DNA of 64,000 nt, from NCBI GenBank assembly GCA_039030555.1, contig JBCCDY010000010.1, positions 112,620 through 176,619 of the forward strand, in the 5' to 3' direction. The notes under the pieces are model-generated. The model did no database searches and was not told where the DNA came from. It saw only the letters and a list, made by a program, of their open reading frames with translations. The position numbers and the translations under genes are program-made. The DNA comes from JBCCDY01 sp039030555. Lineage in GTDB: Bacteria > Bacteroidota > Bacteroidia > Cytophagales > Cyclobacteriaceae. Shown here piece after piece: positions 35,799 to 44,200 of the stretch; the first letter of the stretch is position 1; every line of letters starts with the position of its first letter.

Positions 35799-36464
35799 TT
35801 AGGACATTCCCAAATACTCTGATCTCATTAAAGGTGAAATTTTGTAACGTTCATCTTTAGTTTCTTGGTATAAGGCTTCCAGAAGTTCGTAAACATCAGC
35901 TAGTCCGATTGATTCACACCACTCAAAAGGACCAAATGGATAGTTTGTACCCAGTTTCATAGCCTTATCTATATCGCTTTTTCCCGCTGTTCCCTCCATC
36001 ACCGTGTAGTAGGCTTCATTAATGATCATGGAAATTACTCGCGGGCCAATCATACCGGGCCTGTCCTCGCATACGGAATATTCAATTCCAAGCTGTTCTA
36101 AATATGCTTTGGAATTTTCAGTGCAACCATCTAAAGAAGTGACCTCCCAGTTCTTTCGGTCTACGAAAGTGGTGAGTCCATTGAAACCGAGAACCTTTTC
36201 TTTGGGAAGATCAATAAATTGATTGATTTCAGCTAAAGAGGTTTTAATGGAGTTTAGAAAAAGCAGTTTAAAAGAAGAATTTAGAATGTTTTCCAGGGGT
36301 TCAATCTCTTCATCGAATAGGGCATCAAAAATAACATCATACGTATTGTAGTCTTTAATAGAAGATAAATATGTGGAGCTAAAATCTAGTACATTATCAG
36401 TCTTATCAAATTTTAATTCAAACTCCTTGGCTTTTTTTGAATCGGCAAGAACAAGTATTTTCAT
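35799..36464 (-). CDS. 3-hydroxyacyl-CoA dehydrogenase C-terminal-domain protein
   Basis: The 221-residue protein matches the C-terminal helical domain of 3-hydroxyacyl-CoA dehydrogenase in its second half: RPGMIGPRVISMIINEAYYTV, KAMKLGTNYPFGPFEW and ADVYELLEAL. The first 110 residues are too short and lack the GxGxxG of the NAD domain. It may therefore be a degenerate or structural relative instead of an active beta-oxidation enzyme. It converges on glmS with a 4-base gap. Confidence 0.7.
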   Translation of the reverse strand: MKILVLADSKKAKEFELKFDKTDNVLDFSSTYLSSIKDYNTYDVIFDALFDEEIEPLENILNSSFKLLFLNSIKTSLAEINQFIDLPKEKVLGFNGLTTFVDRKNWEVTSLDGCTENSKAYLEQLGIEYSVCEDRPGMIGPRVISMIINEAYYTVMEGTAGKSDIDKAMKLGTNYPFGPFEWCESIGLADVYELLEALYQETKDERYKISPLMRSEYLGMS

Positions 36465-36536
36465 TTGTTATTTTTTGAAGGAAGAATGATAAGCTACCAT
36501 TCATAAATCAATCGCTAAAATGATTAATTTAAAGAC

Positions 36537-36914
36537 ATGAAAAAAGTCATCTATACTTCTGAGGCACCCGAACCTATCGGACCTTACAATCAAGCTATTT
36601 TACATAAAGATGTTCTTTATGTTTCCGGGCAAATTGCTATAGATCCGAAAACCGGGGATTTGGTTCAGAATGATATAAGATCGGAAACGCACCAGGTAAT
36701 GACCAATATTTCTAAAATACTAAGTGAGGCCGGAATGGAGTTTTCAGATGTATTGAAATGTTCCATTTTTATCAAAAACATGAATGATTTTGGAGAGATC
36801 AATCAGATATACGAAAAATACTTCTCTAATGAACCTCCAGCCCGCGAAACGGTCGAAGTAAGTAAACTTCCCAAAAATGTAAATGTGGAAATCTCTTGTA
36901 TCGCAAGTAAGTAG
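36537..36914 (+). CDS. RidA family enamine/imine deaminase
   Basis: The 125-residue protein has the YjgF/RidA markers: SEAPEPIGPYNQAI at the start, YVSGQIAIDPKTG, the catalytic Arg in PARETVEVSKLP and VEISCIAS at the end. RidA hydrolyses reactive 2-aminoacrylate and related imines made by PLP enzymes. The length is normal. The downstream membrane-protein gene overlaps it by 32 bases, so the pair is cotranscribed ahead of gltX. Confidence 0.9.
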   Translation: MKKVIYTSEAPEPIGPYNQAILHKDVLYVSGQIAIDPKTGDLVQNDIRSETHQVMTNISKILSEAGMEFSDVLKCSIFIKNMNDFGEINQIYEKYFSNEPPARETVEVSKLPKNVNVEISCIASK

Positions 36915-37368
36915 ATATCTTATCCCTTTTCGAAGTACTACTCATTTAGTTTCGGACTCCCCATCTAACCTACTCAAAAGACTACGAACACAGATTTTCG
37001 ATAAAAACTTTCCCGATCAGCAGAGTCCGTATATAGGAACTATTAAAGAGAATCAATTTCGGATAACCAAAAGGCTTCGAAAGCCTGAATTTTTCCAGCC
37101 TGATATTAACGGTCATCTGGAAAAAATACCGAGTGGAAGCTTATTACAGCTTAAATTCGAATTGGTGAGTAGTACTAAATTCTTCTTGATTATGTGTAGC
37201 GGACTTACATTCTTCGTTAGTCTGGTTTTCATCTTAGCAGAAAATTACGTTTATGGTTTTATTTCAATTATTTTTGCGCTCGGAAATTATTCGGTAGCTC
37301 TGACCAATTTTTTTATTCAATCAAAAAAGTCGAATGAAGAGCTGCTGGATATTATAATTAATAGTTAA
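36883..37368 (+). CDS. Hypothetical membrane protein
   Basis: The 161-residue protein has a basic N-terminal region (about 30-70, SNLLKRLRTQIFDKNFPDQQ) and two membrane helices (FFLIMCSGLTFFVSLVFILA and VYGFISIIFALGNYSVALTN). I do not recognise a family. The ATG at 36883 lies inside ridA; a later start would lose 10-20 residues and cannot be excluded. Its stop overlaps the gltX start by one base (TAATG), so translation is coupled to that gene. Confidence 0.55.
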   Translation: MWKSLVSQVSRYLIPFRSTTHLVSDSPSNLLKRLRTQIFDKNFPDQQSPYIGTIKENQFRITKRLRKPEFFQPDINGHLEKIPSGSLLQLKFELVSSTKFFLIMCSGLTFFVSLVFILAENYVYGFISIIFALGNYSVALTNFFIQSKKSNEELLDIIINS

Positions 37369-38891
37369 TGGATACCAAGGTTAGAGTACGATTTGCCCCT
37401 AGTCCCACAGGGCCTTTGCACATTGGGGGAGTCAGAACAGCACTGTACAATTACTTATTTGCGAAAAAAAATAAGGGCTCTTTCATTTTAAGAATTGAAG
37501 ACACGGATCAAACAAGGTTTGTGCATGGAGCCGAGAAATACATTATGGACTCATTGAAGTGGTGTGGTATTGAGCCTAATGAGAGTCCGAGCTCAGAAGG
37601 GCAGTATGGGCCATACCGTCAATCAGAAAGAAAAGGCATTTATAAAGAATATGCCGATTATCTTTTAGAAAAAGGTTATGCATATTACGCGTTCGATACT
37701 CCTGAGGAATTAGAGGCTATGCGAGAAAGGTTGAAGGCCGCAAGAGTGGCAAGTCCACAATATAATGCCATTACCAGAATGCAAATGAAAAACTCTTTAA
37801 CCTTACCGGAAGATGAGGTTAAAGAACGTCTTGAGTCTGGCGAACCTTATGTGATCAGAATTAAGATTCCTCGGAAAGAAGAAATTCGTTTGAATGATCT
37901 GGTTCGCGGATGGGTAATGGTACACTCCTCAGCTATGGATGATAAAGTTCTGATGAAGTCAGATGGAATGCCTACATATCACCTTGCCAATGTGGTAGAT
38001 GACCATTTAATGAAAATAACCCACGTAATAAGGGGAGAAGAGTGGTTGCCCTCGGCACCCCTTCACGTACTTCTTTATAAGTATTTGGGATGGGAAAACG
38101 AGACACCCAAGTTTGCACATCTTCCTCTGCTTTTAAAACCCGATGGAAACGGGAAGCTCAGTAAACGAGATGGCGACAAACTAGGCTTTCCGGTATTTCC
38201 ATTGAATTGGGATGATAAAGAAACCAATACAACCTCACCGGGATTTAAAGAGCAAGGATATTTAGAAGAAGCTATGATCAACTTCTTGGCCTTTTTAGGG
38301 TGGAATCCCGGTACAGAGCAAGAATTATTTAGTTTGGACGAACTGGTAGATGCATTTTCTGTAGAAAGAATCGGGAAAGCAGGAACTAAGTTCGATATAG
38401 AAAAAGCCAAGTGGTTTAATGAGCAATATCTTCGAGCTAAACCTGACGAAGAGTTGGGAGAAATGCTTACAGAGGGACTTGAAAACCAAGGAAAAAGCAT
38501 AGATAGTAAGAATGCCACCAAGATAGCCGCCTTAATGAAGGAGAGGGCAACTTTTCCGAGGGATTTATGGGAGCAAGGGTTTTTCTTTTTCGAAGAACCA
38601 TCTAATTATGACGAAAAGACGATTAAGAAAAAATGGAATGATGAAGTTAAATCTGTTATTCAAGATTTCATTTCTCGTTCTGACGAAATAAGTGACTTTT
38701 CATCAGAAAAAATTAAAGAGACGATAAGCCATTTGGCTGAAAATAGAAATTTAGGCTTGGGAAGGGTTATGCCCGGTTTTCGATTAGCGGTGACAGGTAT
38801 GGGAACCGGCCCTGATTTAATGCGTATACTTGAAATACTGGGGAAAGAGAAAGTAATCCAGCGATTACAAGTGGCACTAAATAAACTATAG
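37368..38891 (+). CDS. gltX: Glutamyl-tRNA synthetase
   Basis: The 507-residue class I enzyme charges tRNA-Glu (or tRNA-Gln when a GatCAB system is present). The HIGH motif is in FAPSPTGPLHIGGVRTALYN (about 8-27), the KMSKS-like motif is KLSKRDGDK (about 263-271), and the catalytic loop shows TYHLANVVDDHLM. The C-terminal helical domain binds the anticodon. The start overlaps the stop of the preceding gene by one base. A 69-residue gene follows after one base. Confidence 0.95.
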   Translation: MDTKVRVRFAPSPTGPLHIGGVRTALYNYLFAKKNKGSFILRIEDTDQTRFVHGAEKYIMDSLKWCGIEPNESPSSEGQYGPYRQSERKGIYKEYADYLLEKGYAYYAFDTPEELEAMRERLKAARVASPQYNAITRMQMKNSLTLPEDEVKERLESGEPYVIRIKIPRKEEIRLNDLVRGWVMVHSSAMDDKVLMKSDGMPTYHLANVVDDHLMKITHVIRGEEWLPSAPLHVLLYKYLGWENETPKFAHLPLLLKPDGNGKLSKRDGDKLGFPVFPLNWDDKETNTTSPGFKEQGYLEEAMINFLAFLGWNPGTEQELFSLDELVDAFSVERIGKAGTKFDIEKAKWFNEQYLRAKPDEELGEMLTEGLENQGKSIDSKNATKIAALMKERATFPRDLWEQGFFFFEEPSNYDEKTIKKKWNDEVKSVIQDFISRSDEISDFSSEKIKETISHLAENRNLGLGRVMPGFRLAVTGMGTGPDLMRILEILGKEKVIQRLQVALNKL

Positions 38892-38892
38892 A

Positions 38893-39102
38893 ATGGCCGA
38901 TAAAAAGAAAGATCAAAAGCCTAAAGTCCATAAAAATCTTGAAGGCTTTGAAATGAAGATAGACTCCTTTGGGGAAATAAAGTCGAGCTTCAATATTGAT
39001 AAGTTGAACGACTTCCTGAACGACAATGTAAAAGATAAAAAGTTAAAAGACCGAGACGACTTATCTTTTGATCCTCTTAAGGACGAAGGAGAAGAAGAAT
39101 AG
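38893..39102 (+). CDS. Small conserved Bacteroidota protein
   Basis: The 69-residue protein is charged and probably helical: MADKKKDQKPKVHKNLEGF, then FDIDKL-type segments (SFNIDKLNDFLNDNVKDKKL) and an acidic tail. No motif suggests a function. It starts one base after gltX and is likely coexpressed. It is too regular in codon use and spacing to be a chance reading frame, and short proteins of this sort occur next to gltX in related genomes as I recall it. Confidence 0.55.
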   Translation: MADKKKDQKPKVHKNLEGFEMKIDSFGEIKSSFNIDKLNDFLNDNVKDKKLKDRDDLSFDPLKDEGEEE

Positions 39103-39103
39103 A

Positions 39104-39682
39104 CTAAAATTTTATTCTTGGGACAAGGGCAGGAACCTGCCTTTTATATTTCGAATATTCCTGACCATGCTTTTCTAAGAGTTTTTTCTCTTCAAGGCGT
39201 ATTCCGATAAAAAGATATCCATAAAGTACTACGCAGCTTATCAGGGCGACTAGTGTTGGTGTGAATAAAATAAAGCCCAGTGATATAAGAATTACCCCGG
39301 AATAAATCGGGTGACGAACTTTGGATAAAATTCCTTCTCGGATCAAACCTCCATTTCTTTCTGTTCTCAATCCGATAAACTCTCCGAATCCATAAGTTTT
39401 AATGACTTTATTAATAATCAGGATACCGAATGTGGCAAACATTAGGCTGAAATATTTGGTATAATCATTAACAATAATAAATGGCTTGCTTTCGATTTGG
39501 ATGGCATAGATTAAGACAGGTATTATGGAAAAGATGGCAAAAGCAGAATAAAACAATCTGTATTTTTGACCCTTGAGTCCCATAGTATCACTAAACCAAT
39601 TTTTAGCAGATATTGAGGCAAAAAAACTGTGAAAAAAATAGTAGCCTATCCAAAGGGCGAGTAATATTACCAATTCTGACAT
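39104..39682 (-). CDS. Isoprenylcysteine carboxyl methyltransferase-like membrane protein
   Basis: I take the ATG at 39682, giving 192 residues; the frame up to 39730 would overlap the next gene. The protein has about five membrane helices and the ICMT/PEMT signature RHPIYSGVILISLGF (about residues 132-146) with a C-terminal EEKKLLEKHGQEYSKYKRQV. The group transfers methyl groups in membranes, or is related to NnrU. The substrate here is unknown. Its start is only 12 bases from the divergent start of the Lys1-like gene. Confidence 0.75.
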   Translation of the reverse strand: MSELVILLALWIGYYFFHSFFASISAKNWFSDTMGLKGQKYRLFYSAFAIFSIIPVLIYAIQIESKPFIIVNDYTKYFSLMFATFGILIINKVIKTYGFGEFIGLRTERNGGLIREGILSKVRHPIYSGVILISLGFILFTPTLVALISCVVLYGYLFIGIRLEEKKLLEKHGQEYSKYKRQVPALVPRIKF

Positions 39683-39694
39683 AGCTGAAAATTC

Positions 39695-40897
39695 ATGATA
39701 AAAATAGGAATAATTAAAGAAGGTAAACACCCAATCGACCGAAGGGTTCCACTAACACCACAACAGGCCAAACAACTTCAGTCTGAATTCGATGTGGAAG
39801 TTTTTGTACAATCGAGTGACATACGTTGCTTCAAGGATGAGGAGTATGAATCGCTAGGGCTCCAAATCGTAGAAGACTTAGAATCTTGTGACATTATACT
39901 CGGGGTAAAGGAAGTTCCTATTGATTGGCTAATTCCTCATAAAACTTATTTTTTCTTTTCTCATACCATCAAAAAACAGGATTATAATAAAGACCTATTT
40001 AAAACTATTTTAGACAAAAAGATTAGGCTTATTGATTATGAAGTGCTTACCAATGAACGTGGAGAACGACTTATTGCTTTCGGGAGATGGGCTGGAATTG
40101 TTGGAGCTTATAACGGAATTAAGACTTATGGCGAACGTTATAACTTTTTCCATCTAAAACCTGCTCACGAGTGCTTTGATCTTGAAGAGCTGATGAACCA
40201 ACTCAGGGAAATAAAACTTCCGTCTATTAAAATAATTATAACGGGTGGTGGACGTGTAGCTAAAGGCTCTATGGAAGTTATGCATGCCTTGAATGTCAGA
40301 AAAGTTAATGCCGAACGTTTCCTGAACGAAGATTTCGACGAAGCTGTATTCGTTCAATTAAATAGCAGAGATTACAATAAGCACAAGAATGGATTGGAGT
40401 TTAAGCGTTCAGAATTTTTCGAGCATCCTGAAAATTTCGAACGCGATTTTTTAAAGTATACCAAAGTATCTGACGTACTGATCGCCGCTGCGTTCTGGCA
40501 TCCCGATTCTCCCGTACTATTTAAAAGGGAAGAAATTTTAAGGGGCGATTTTCAATTAAGGGTTATTGCTGATATTACTTGTGATATTGAAGGCTCCATT
40601 CCATCAACCTTGCAAGCAAGTACAATTGATGACCCTGTCTATGATTATAATCCTAGTGAACATCGAGTAGAAAATCCTTATATAGATGAAGCTAACTTAT
40701 CCGTAATGGCCGTAGATAACCTTCCTTGCGAATTGCCAAGAGATTCTTCTCAGGATTTTGGAAAGCAATTACTTTCGAGGATAATCCCTGCTTTACTAGG
40801 CTCTGATGAAGAGAAAATCATAAAAAGAGCTACTATAGCTCGGGATGGGGAGGTAACAGATAATTTTAAGTATTTATCTGAGTGGGTAGAAAAATAG
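39695..40897 (+). CDS. Saccharopine dehydrogenase (Lys1)-like / AlaDH-PNT family NAD enzyme
   Basis: The 400-residue protein opens with IGIIKEGKHPIDRRVPLTP, the N-terminal signature of the alanine dehydrogenase / transhydrogenase / saccharopine dehydrogenase superfamily. It also has GVKEVP and the Rossmann loop IITGGGRVAKGSMEVMHAL (about 178-196). SHTIKKQDYNKDL and RLIDYEVL match lysine-forming saccharopine dehydrogenases more than alanine dehydrogenase. It might form or cleave an imine-linked amino acid. It diverges from the ICMT-like gene and converges on rho across a hairpin. Confidence 0.7.
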   Translation: MIKIGIIKEGKHPIDRRVPLTPQQAKQLQSEFDVEVFVQSSDIRCFKDEEYESLGLQIVEDLESCDIILGVKEVPIDWLIPHKTYFFFSHTIKKQDYNKDLFKTILDKKIRLIDYEVLTNERGERLIAFGRWAGIVGAYNGIKTYGERYNFFHLKPAHECFDLEELMNQLREIKLPSIKIIITGGGRVAKGSMEVMHALNVRKVNAERFLNEDFDEAVFVQLNSRDYNKHKNGLEFKRSEFFEHPENFERDFLKYTKVSDVLIAAAFWHPDSPVLFKREEILRGDFQLRVIADITCDIEGSIPSTLQASTIDDPVYDYNPSEHRVENPYIDEANLSVMAVDNLPCELPRDSSQDFGKQLLSRIIPALLGSDEEKIIKRATIARDGEVTDNFKYLSEWVEK

Positions 40898-40929
40898 GCT
40901 ATCGGAGAAGCTTTCTCCGATAGCCTATT
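40893..40929 (-). terminator. Perfect 17-bp hairpin terminator between convergent rho and Lys1-like gene
   Basis: AATAGGCTATCGGAGAA and its exact complement enclose a 3-base loop. On the minus strand it is followed by five T, so it should terminate rho, whose stop lies at 40937. On the plus strand there is no T tract, and the left arm contains the stop codon of the upstream gene (TAG at 40895-40897). Confidence 0.8.
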
Positions 40930-40936
40930 CATAAAT

Positions 40937-42577
40937 TTAACCGTTCATAGATACCAGGAACTCACCGTTATTTCGGGTTCCTTTCATCTTATCCAGTAAG
41001 AACTCGATTGCTTCTTGAGAATTCATGTCTGACATGAACTTCCTCAATATCCAGATACGTTTCAGCTCTTCCTCATCAATAAGTAGGTCTTCACGTCTGG
41101 TGCCAGATGCAGGAACGTCAATAGCAGGATAAATTCTTCTATTCGAGAGCTTACGATCGAGCTGAAGTTCCATATTACCTGTTCCTTTGAATTCTTCAAA
41201 GATAACCTCGTCCATTTTAGAGCCGGTTTCAATTAAGGCGGTAGCTATAATGGTTAGGGAGCCTCCGTTTTCAACATTACGGGCAGCACCGAAAAATCTT
41301 TTTGGCTTGTGAAGGGCATTCGCATCGACACCACCGGATAATATTTTTCCTGATGAAGGAATAACAGTATTGTGTGCACGTGCGAGTCGAGTGATAGAAT
41401 CCAATAGGATTACAACATCGTGTCCACATTCTACCATCCGCTTGGCTTTCTCCAATACAATATGGGAAACCTTTACATGCTTTTCAGCCTGCTCATCAAA
41501 TGTAGAAGCGATAACCTCTGCTTTAACGCTTCTGGCCATATCAGTCACTTCTTCAGGACGCTCGTCAATTAGAAGTATCATTAAATATACTTCAGGATGG
41601 TTTTCAGCAATGGCATTTGCTATCTCTTTAAGAAGAACCGTCTTTCCTGTTTTCGGTTGAGCTACAATCATACCACGCTGACCCTTTCCGATTGGGGCAA
41701 ACATATCAAGAAGCCTCGTGGAGTAATGGGCTGGTTTTGTGGTAAGATTGAGACGTTCTTCCGGAAAAAGAGGAGTTAGGTATTCAAAAGGAACACGATC
41801 TCTGATGGCTTCCGTAGTTTTTCCATTAACGGATTCTACTCTTAGAAGTGCAAAGTATTTCTCACCTTCCTTTGGTGGTCTAATATGGCCTTTAACTGAA
41901 TCTCCGGTTTTTAATCCAAATAGTTTTATTTGGGAAGGAGATACATAAATATCGTCCGGACTGGCTAAATAGTGATAGTCTGAAGAACGAAGAAAACCAT
42001 AGCCATCCTGCATGATTTCCAGAACACCTTCATTTTCTACGACGCCGTCGAACTCTTTTATTGCAGGATTGTAATTACTCTGCCTTTTATCCCTTCCTCT
42101 ATTATCGTTGTTGTCTCTATCCTTCCTTCTACCGGAAGATTTGTTGTCGTCTGTTCTTTCCTTTCTTTTTGAACCTGAGTCAGAATCTGATTTCTCTTCC
42201 CTTTTATCGTCTTTGTTGCTCTTCTTGTTATCCGGAGAAGGCTCCTTCTTACCTTTCTTGTCATCATCGAAAGAGGTAATACTCTCGTCTACAGACATAT
42301 CAAAAGACTTCAATAAATCATTTGCAGATTCTGATTTCTTTTCGTCTGTTTTTTTAACGTTTGCCCTACGAGGGCGCTTTATAGGTTTCTCTTCTTGGGA
42401 TTCGACAGGCTTAGAAGTGAGCGGTTCCACTTTTTCAGGGTTTTCCGCTTGGAAATCCAGAATGGCGTAGATCAGTTCTTTTTTGGCGAGTTTTTTAGAA
42501 TTCTTAAGTTCTAGCTTTTCAGCTATATCCCTTAATTCTGAAACCAACTTCAGATTGAGGTCTTCTAATGTGTACAT
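40937..42577 (-). CDS. rho: Transcription termination factor Rho, with a long charged insert
   Basis: The 546-residue hexameric RNA helicase ends transcription at unstructured C-rich RNA. Order: Rho_N domain (about 1-50, LEDLNLKLVSELRDIAEKL), a disordered Lys/Arg/Asp/Ser-rich insert (about 55-175), the cold-shock-type RNA-binding domain (GVLEIMQDGYGFLR), the P loop (AQPKTGKT), the LLIDERPEEVTDM motif and LLDSITRLARAHN. The insert makes it about 130 residues longer than E. coli Rho (419). Such inserts are common in Bacteroidota and can affect RNA binding or phase behaviour. It has its own promoter and leader (see 42675). Confidence 0.95.
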   Translation of the reverse strand: MYTLEDLNLKLVSELRDIAEKLELKNSKKLAKKELIYAILDFQAENPEKVEPLTSKPVESQEEKPIKRPRRANVKKTDEKKSESANDLLKSFDMSVDESITSFDDDKKGKKEPSPDNKKSNKDDKREEKSDSDSGSKRKERTDDNKSSGRRKDRDNNDNRGRDKRQSNYNPAIKEFDGVVENEGVLEIMQDGYGFLRSSDYHYLASPDDIYVSPSQIKLFGLKTGDSVKGHIRPPKEGEKYFALLRVESVNGKTTEAIRDRVPFEYLTPLFPEERLNLTTKPAHYSTRLLDMFAPIGKGQRGMIVAQPKTGKTVLLKEIANAIAENHPEVYLMILLIDERPEEVTDMARSVKAEVIASTFDEQAEKHVKVSHIVLEKAKRMVECGHDVVILLDSITRLARAHNTVIPSSGKILSGGVDANALHKPKRFFGAARNVENGGSLTIIATALIETGSKMDEVIFEEFKGTGNMELQLDRKLSNRRIYPAIDVPASGTRREDLLIDEEELKRIWILRKFMSDMNSQEAIEFLLDKMKGTRNNGEFLVSMNG

Positions 42578-42674
42578 AATTTAGAAAGGAATAAAAAAGT
42601 AAAATATGGTTAATCTATCTAAGAAATCACTTTGGAAGTAGTAAATCGTGGGGGTCTCCTTCGATTTGACACTA

Positions 42675-42705
42675 CAAGTATAGAATAGTCGTGTTTACCT
42701 GTCAA
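42675..42705 (-). promoter_or_regulatory. Predicted rho promoter
   Basis: On the minus strand, TTG (42705-42703), 20 bases, then TATACTTG (42682-42675; TAnnTTTG with one mismatch). This predicts a start near 42668 and a leader of about 90 bases. The leader's 5' end would hold the hairpin AAATCG/CGATTT at 42643-42667. Rho is autoregulated through its leader in other bacteria. Confidence 0.5.
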
Positions 42706-42755
42706 GTATTTCTGATTATTAAAATTACTTAATATTTCTGAAAGGAAGTAACTTC

Positions 42756-42787
42756 TTGCTGTTAGATACTAATTGTGATTAATTTCG
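42756..42787 (+). promoter_or_regulatory. Predicted serS promoter
   Basis: TTG at 42756-42758, a 21-base spacer and TAATTTCG at 42780-42787 (one mismatch to TAnnTTTG). The start of transcription would be about 20 bases before the serS ATG at 42810. Confidence 0.4.
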
Positions 42788-42809
42788 CCTTCATAATTAA
42801 TTCGAAAAA

Positions 42810-44081
42810 ATGCTTGAGTTACAGAAGTTAAGGTCATATAAAGAAGACATTATAAATAAGTTGAAAAAGCGTGGTATTGATGCTCAATCGTCTATTGAAG
42901 GCATATTAGCTGATGATGAGAGAAGGAGAAGCGTTCAGCAGCAACTAGATCAAACCTTGGCAGAATCCAATAATTTGGCAAAACAGATTGGCCAGTTGAT
43001 GAAACAAGGGCAGAAAGAAGAAGCTGAAAAAATTAAACGGAAAACAGCAGAGCTAAAAGAAAGTAGTAAAAGGCTTTCTGAAGATTTAGCGACTTCTCAG
43101 GATAAAATAGCAGATGCCCTGTTAAATATTCCTAATGCTCCGCATAACGATGTGCCAAGCGGTACAAATGAAGAGGATAATATTGTACTAGAAGAATTTG
43201 GCGAGATCCCAGAATTGTACAGTAAAGCAGTTCCACACTGGGAGCTGATTTCCAGGTACGATATTGTAGATTTTGAATTAGGGAACAAGGTTACAGGAGC
43301 GGGATTTCCATTTTACAAAGGCAAGGGAGCCCGGTTGCAAAGAGCTCTTCTCAACTTTTTTCTAGATGAGGCTTCTGAAGCAGGGTATCTGGAAGTTCAA
43401 CCTCCGGTTGTTATAAATAAAGATAGTGGACAGGCTACAGGACAATTACCTGATAAAGAAGGACAGATGTACGACTTGGCTGGTACGGATTATTTTTTGA
43501 TACCAACAGCAGAAGTTCCCATTACAAATATGTATCGGGGCGAGATTATTGAAGAAAAAAAACTACCAATAAAAAACACTGCGTACTCTCCGTGCTTTAG
43601 AAGGGAGGCGGGCTCATGGGGATCACATGTGAGGGGTTTGAATCGTCTTCATCAATTTGATAAGGTGGAATTAGTAAGAATAGAAAAACCTGAAAATTCT
43701 TACGAAGCACTTGAGGAAATGGGTAAGCATGTAGGTTCATTACTCGAAAAACTGGAATTACCGTATCGAATACTTCTGTTGTGCGGAGGAGATTTAGGGT
43801 TCACATCTGCTAAAACGTACGACTTTGAAGTATTTTCGACGGCTCAAAAAAAATGGCTGGAGGTCAGTTCCGTAAGTAATTTCGAGACTTACCAATCGAA
43901 CCGCTTAAAGCTTAGATACAAAGATTCTACTAAGAAAAGCCAACTGCTGCATACGTTAAATGGCAGTGCTCTGGCTTTTCCTAGAATTCTTGCTGCTATA
44001 CTGGAAAATAATCAGACAGAAGAAGGAATTAGAATTCCCAAAGTTCTACATAAGTACGCGGGTTTTGAGATGATCAATTGA
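42810..44081 (+). CDS. serS: Seryl-tRNA synthetase
   Basis: The 423-residue class II enzyme has the N-terminal coiled-coil arm that grips the tRNA-Ser variable arm (about 28-100, Lys/Glu-rich). The catalytic core shows the class II motif 2 in CFRREAGSWGSHVRGLNRLHQF (trimmed here to CFRREAGSWGSHVRGL) and motif 3 near GSALAFPRILAAILENNQ. The length is normal. A 119-base gap separates it from the prolyl oligopeptidase gene. Confidence 0.95.
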   Translation: MLELQKLRSYKEDIINKLKKRGIDAQSSIEGILADDERRRSVQQQLDQTLAESNNLAKQIGQLMKQGQKEEAEKIKRKTAELKESSKRLSEDLATSQDKIADALLNIPNAPHNDVPSGTNEEDNIVLEEFGEIPELYSKAVPHWELISRYDIVDFELGNKVTGAGFPFYKGKGARLQRALLNFFLDEASEAGYLEVQPPVVINKDSGQATGQLPDKEGQMYDLAGTDYFLIPTAEVPITNMYRGEIIEEKKLPIKNTAYSPCFRREAGSWGSHVRGLNRLHQFDKVELVRIEKPENSYEALEEMGKHVGSLLEKLELPYRILLLCGGDLGFTSAKTYDFEVFSTAQKKWLEVSSVSNFETYQSNRLKLRYKDSTKKSQLLHTLNGSALAFPRILAAILENNQTEEGIRIPKVLHKYAGFEMIN

Positions 44082-44200
44082 CCACTCGTAATAATTCTGT
44101 TTTTCCTATATAAAAGGAATATTAATTTCATCCTGATAAGACGGTCATTTAGTTAATCTACTTGACCTAGATACATAATTTTATATAAACCGATGGCCAT

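Noticed and set aside
38075..38521. Minus-strand frame of 148 residues within gltX.
   Set aside because: It is a shadow of the synthetase; gltX matches in full length.
41370..42470. Several plus-strand frames opposite rho, up to 120 residues.
   Set aside because: They mirror the biased Lys/Arg/Asp codons of the Rho insert and have no motif.
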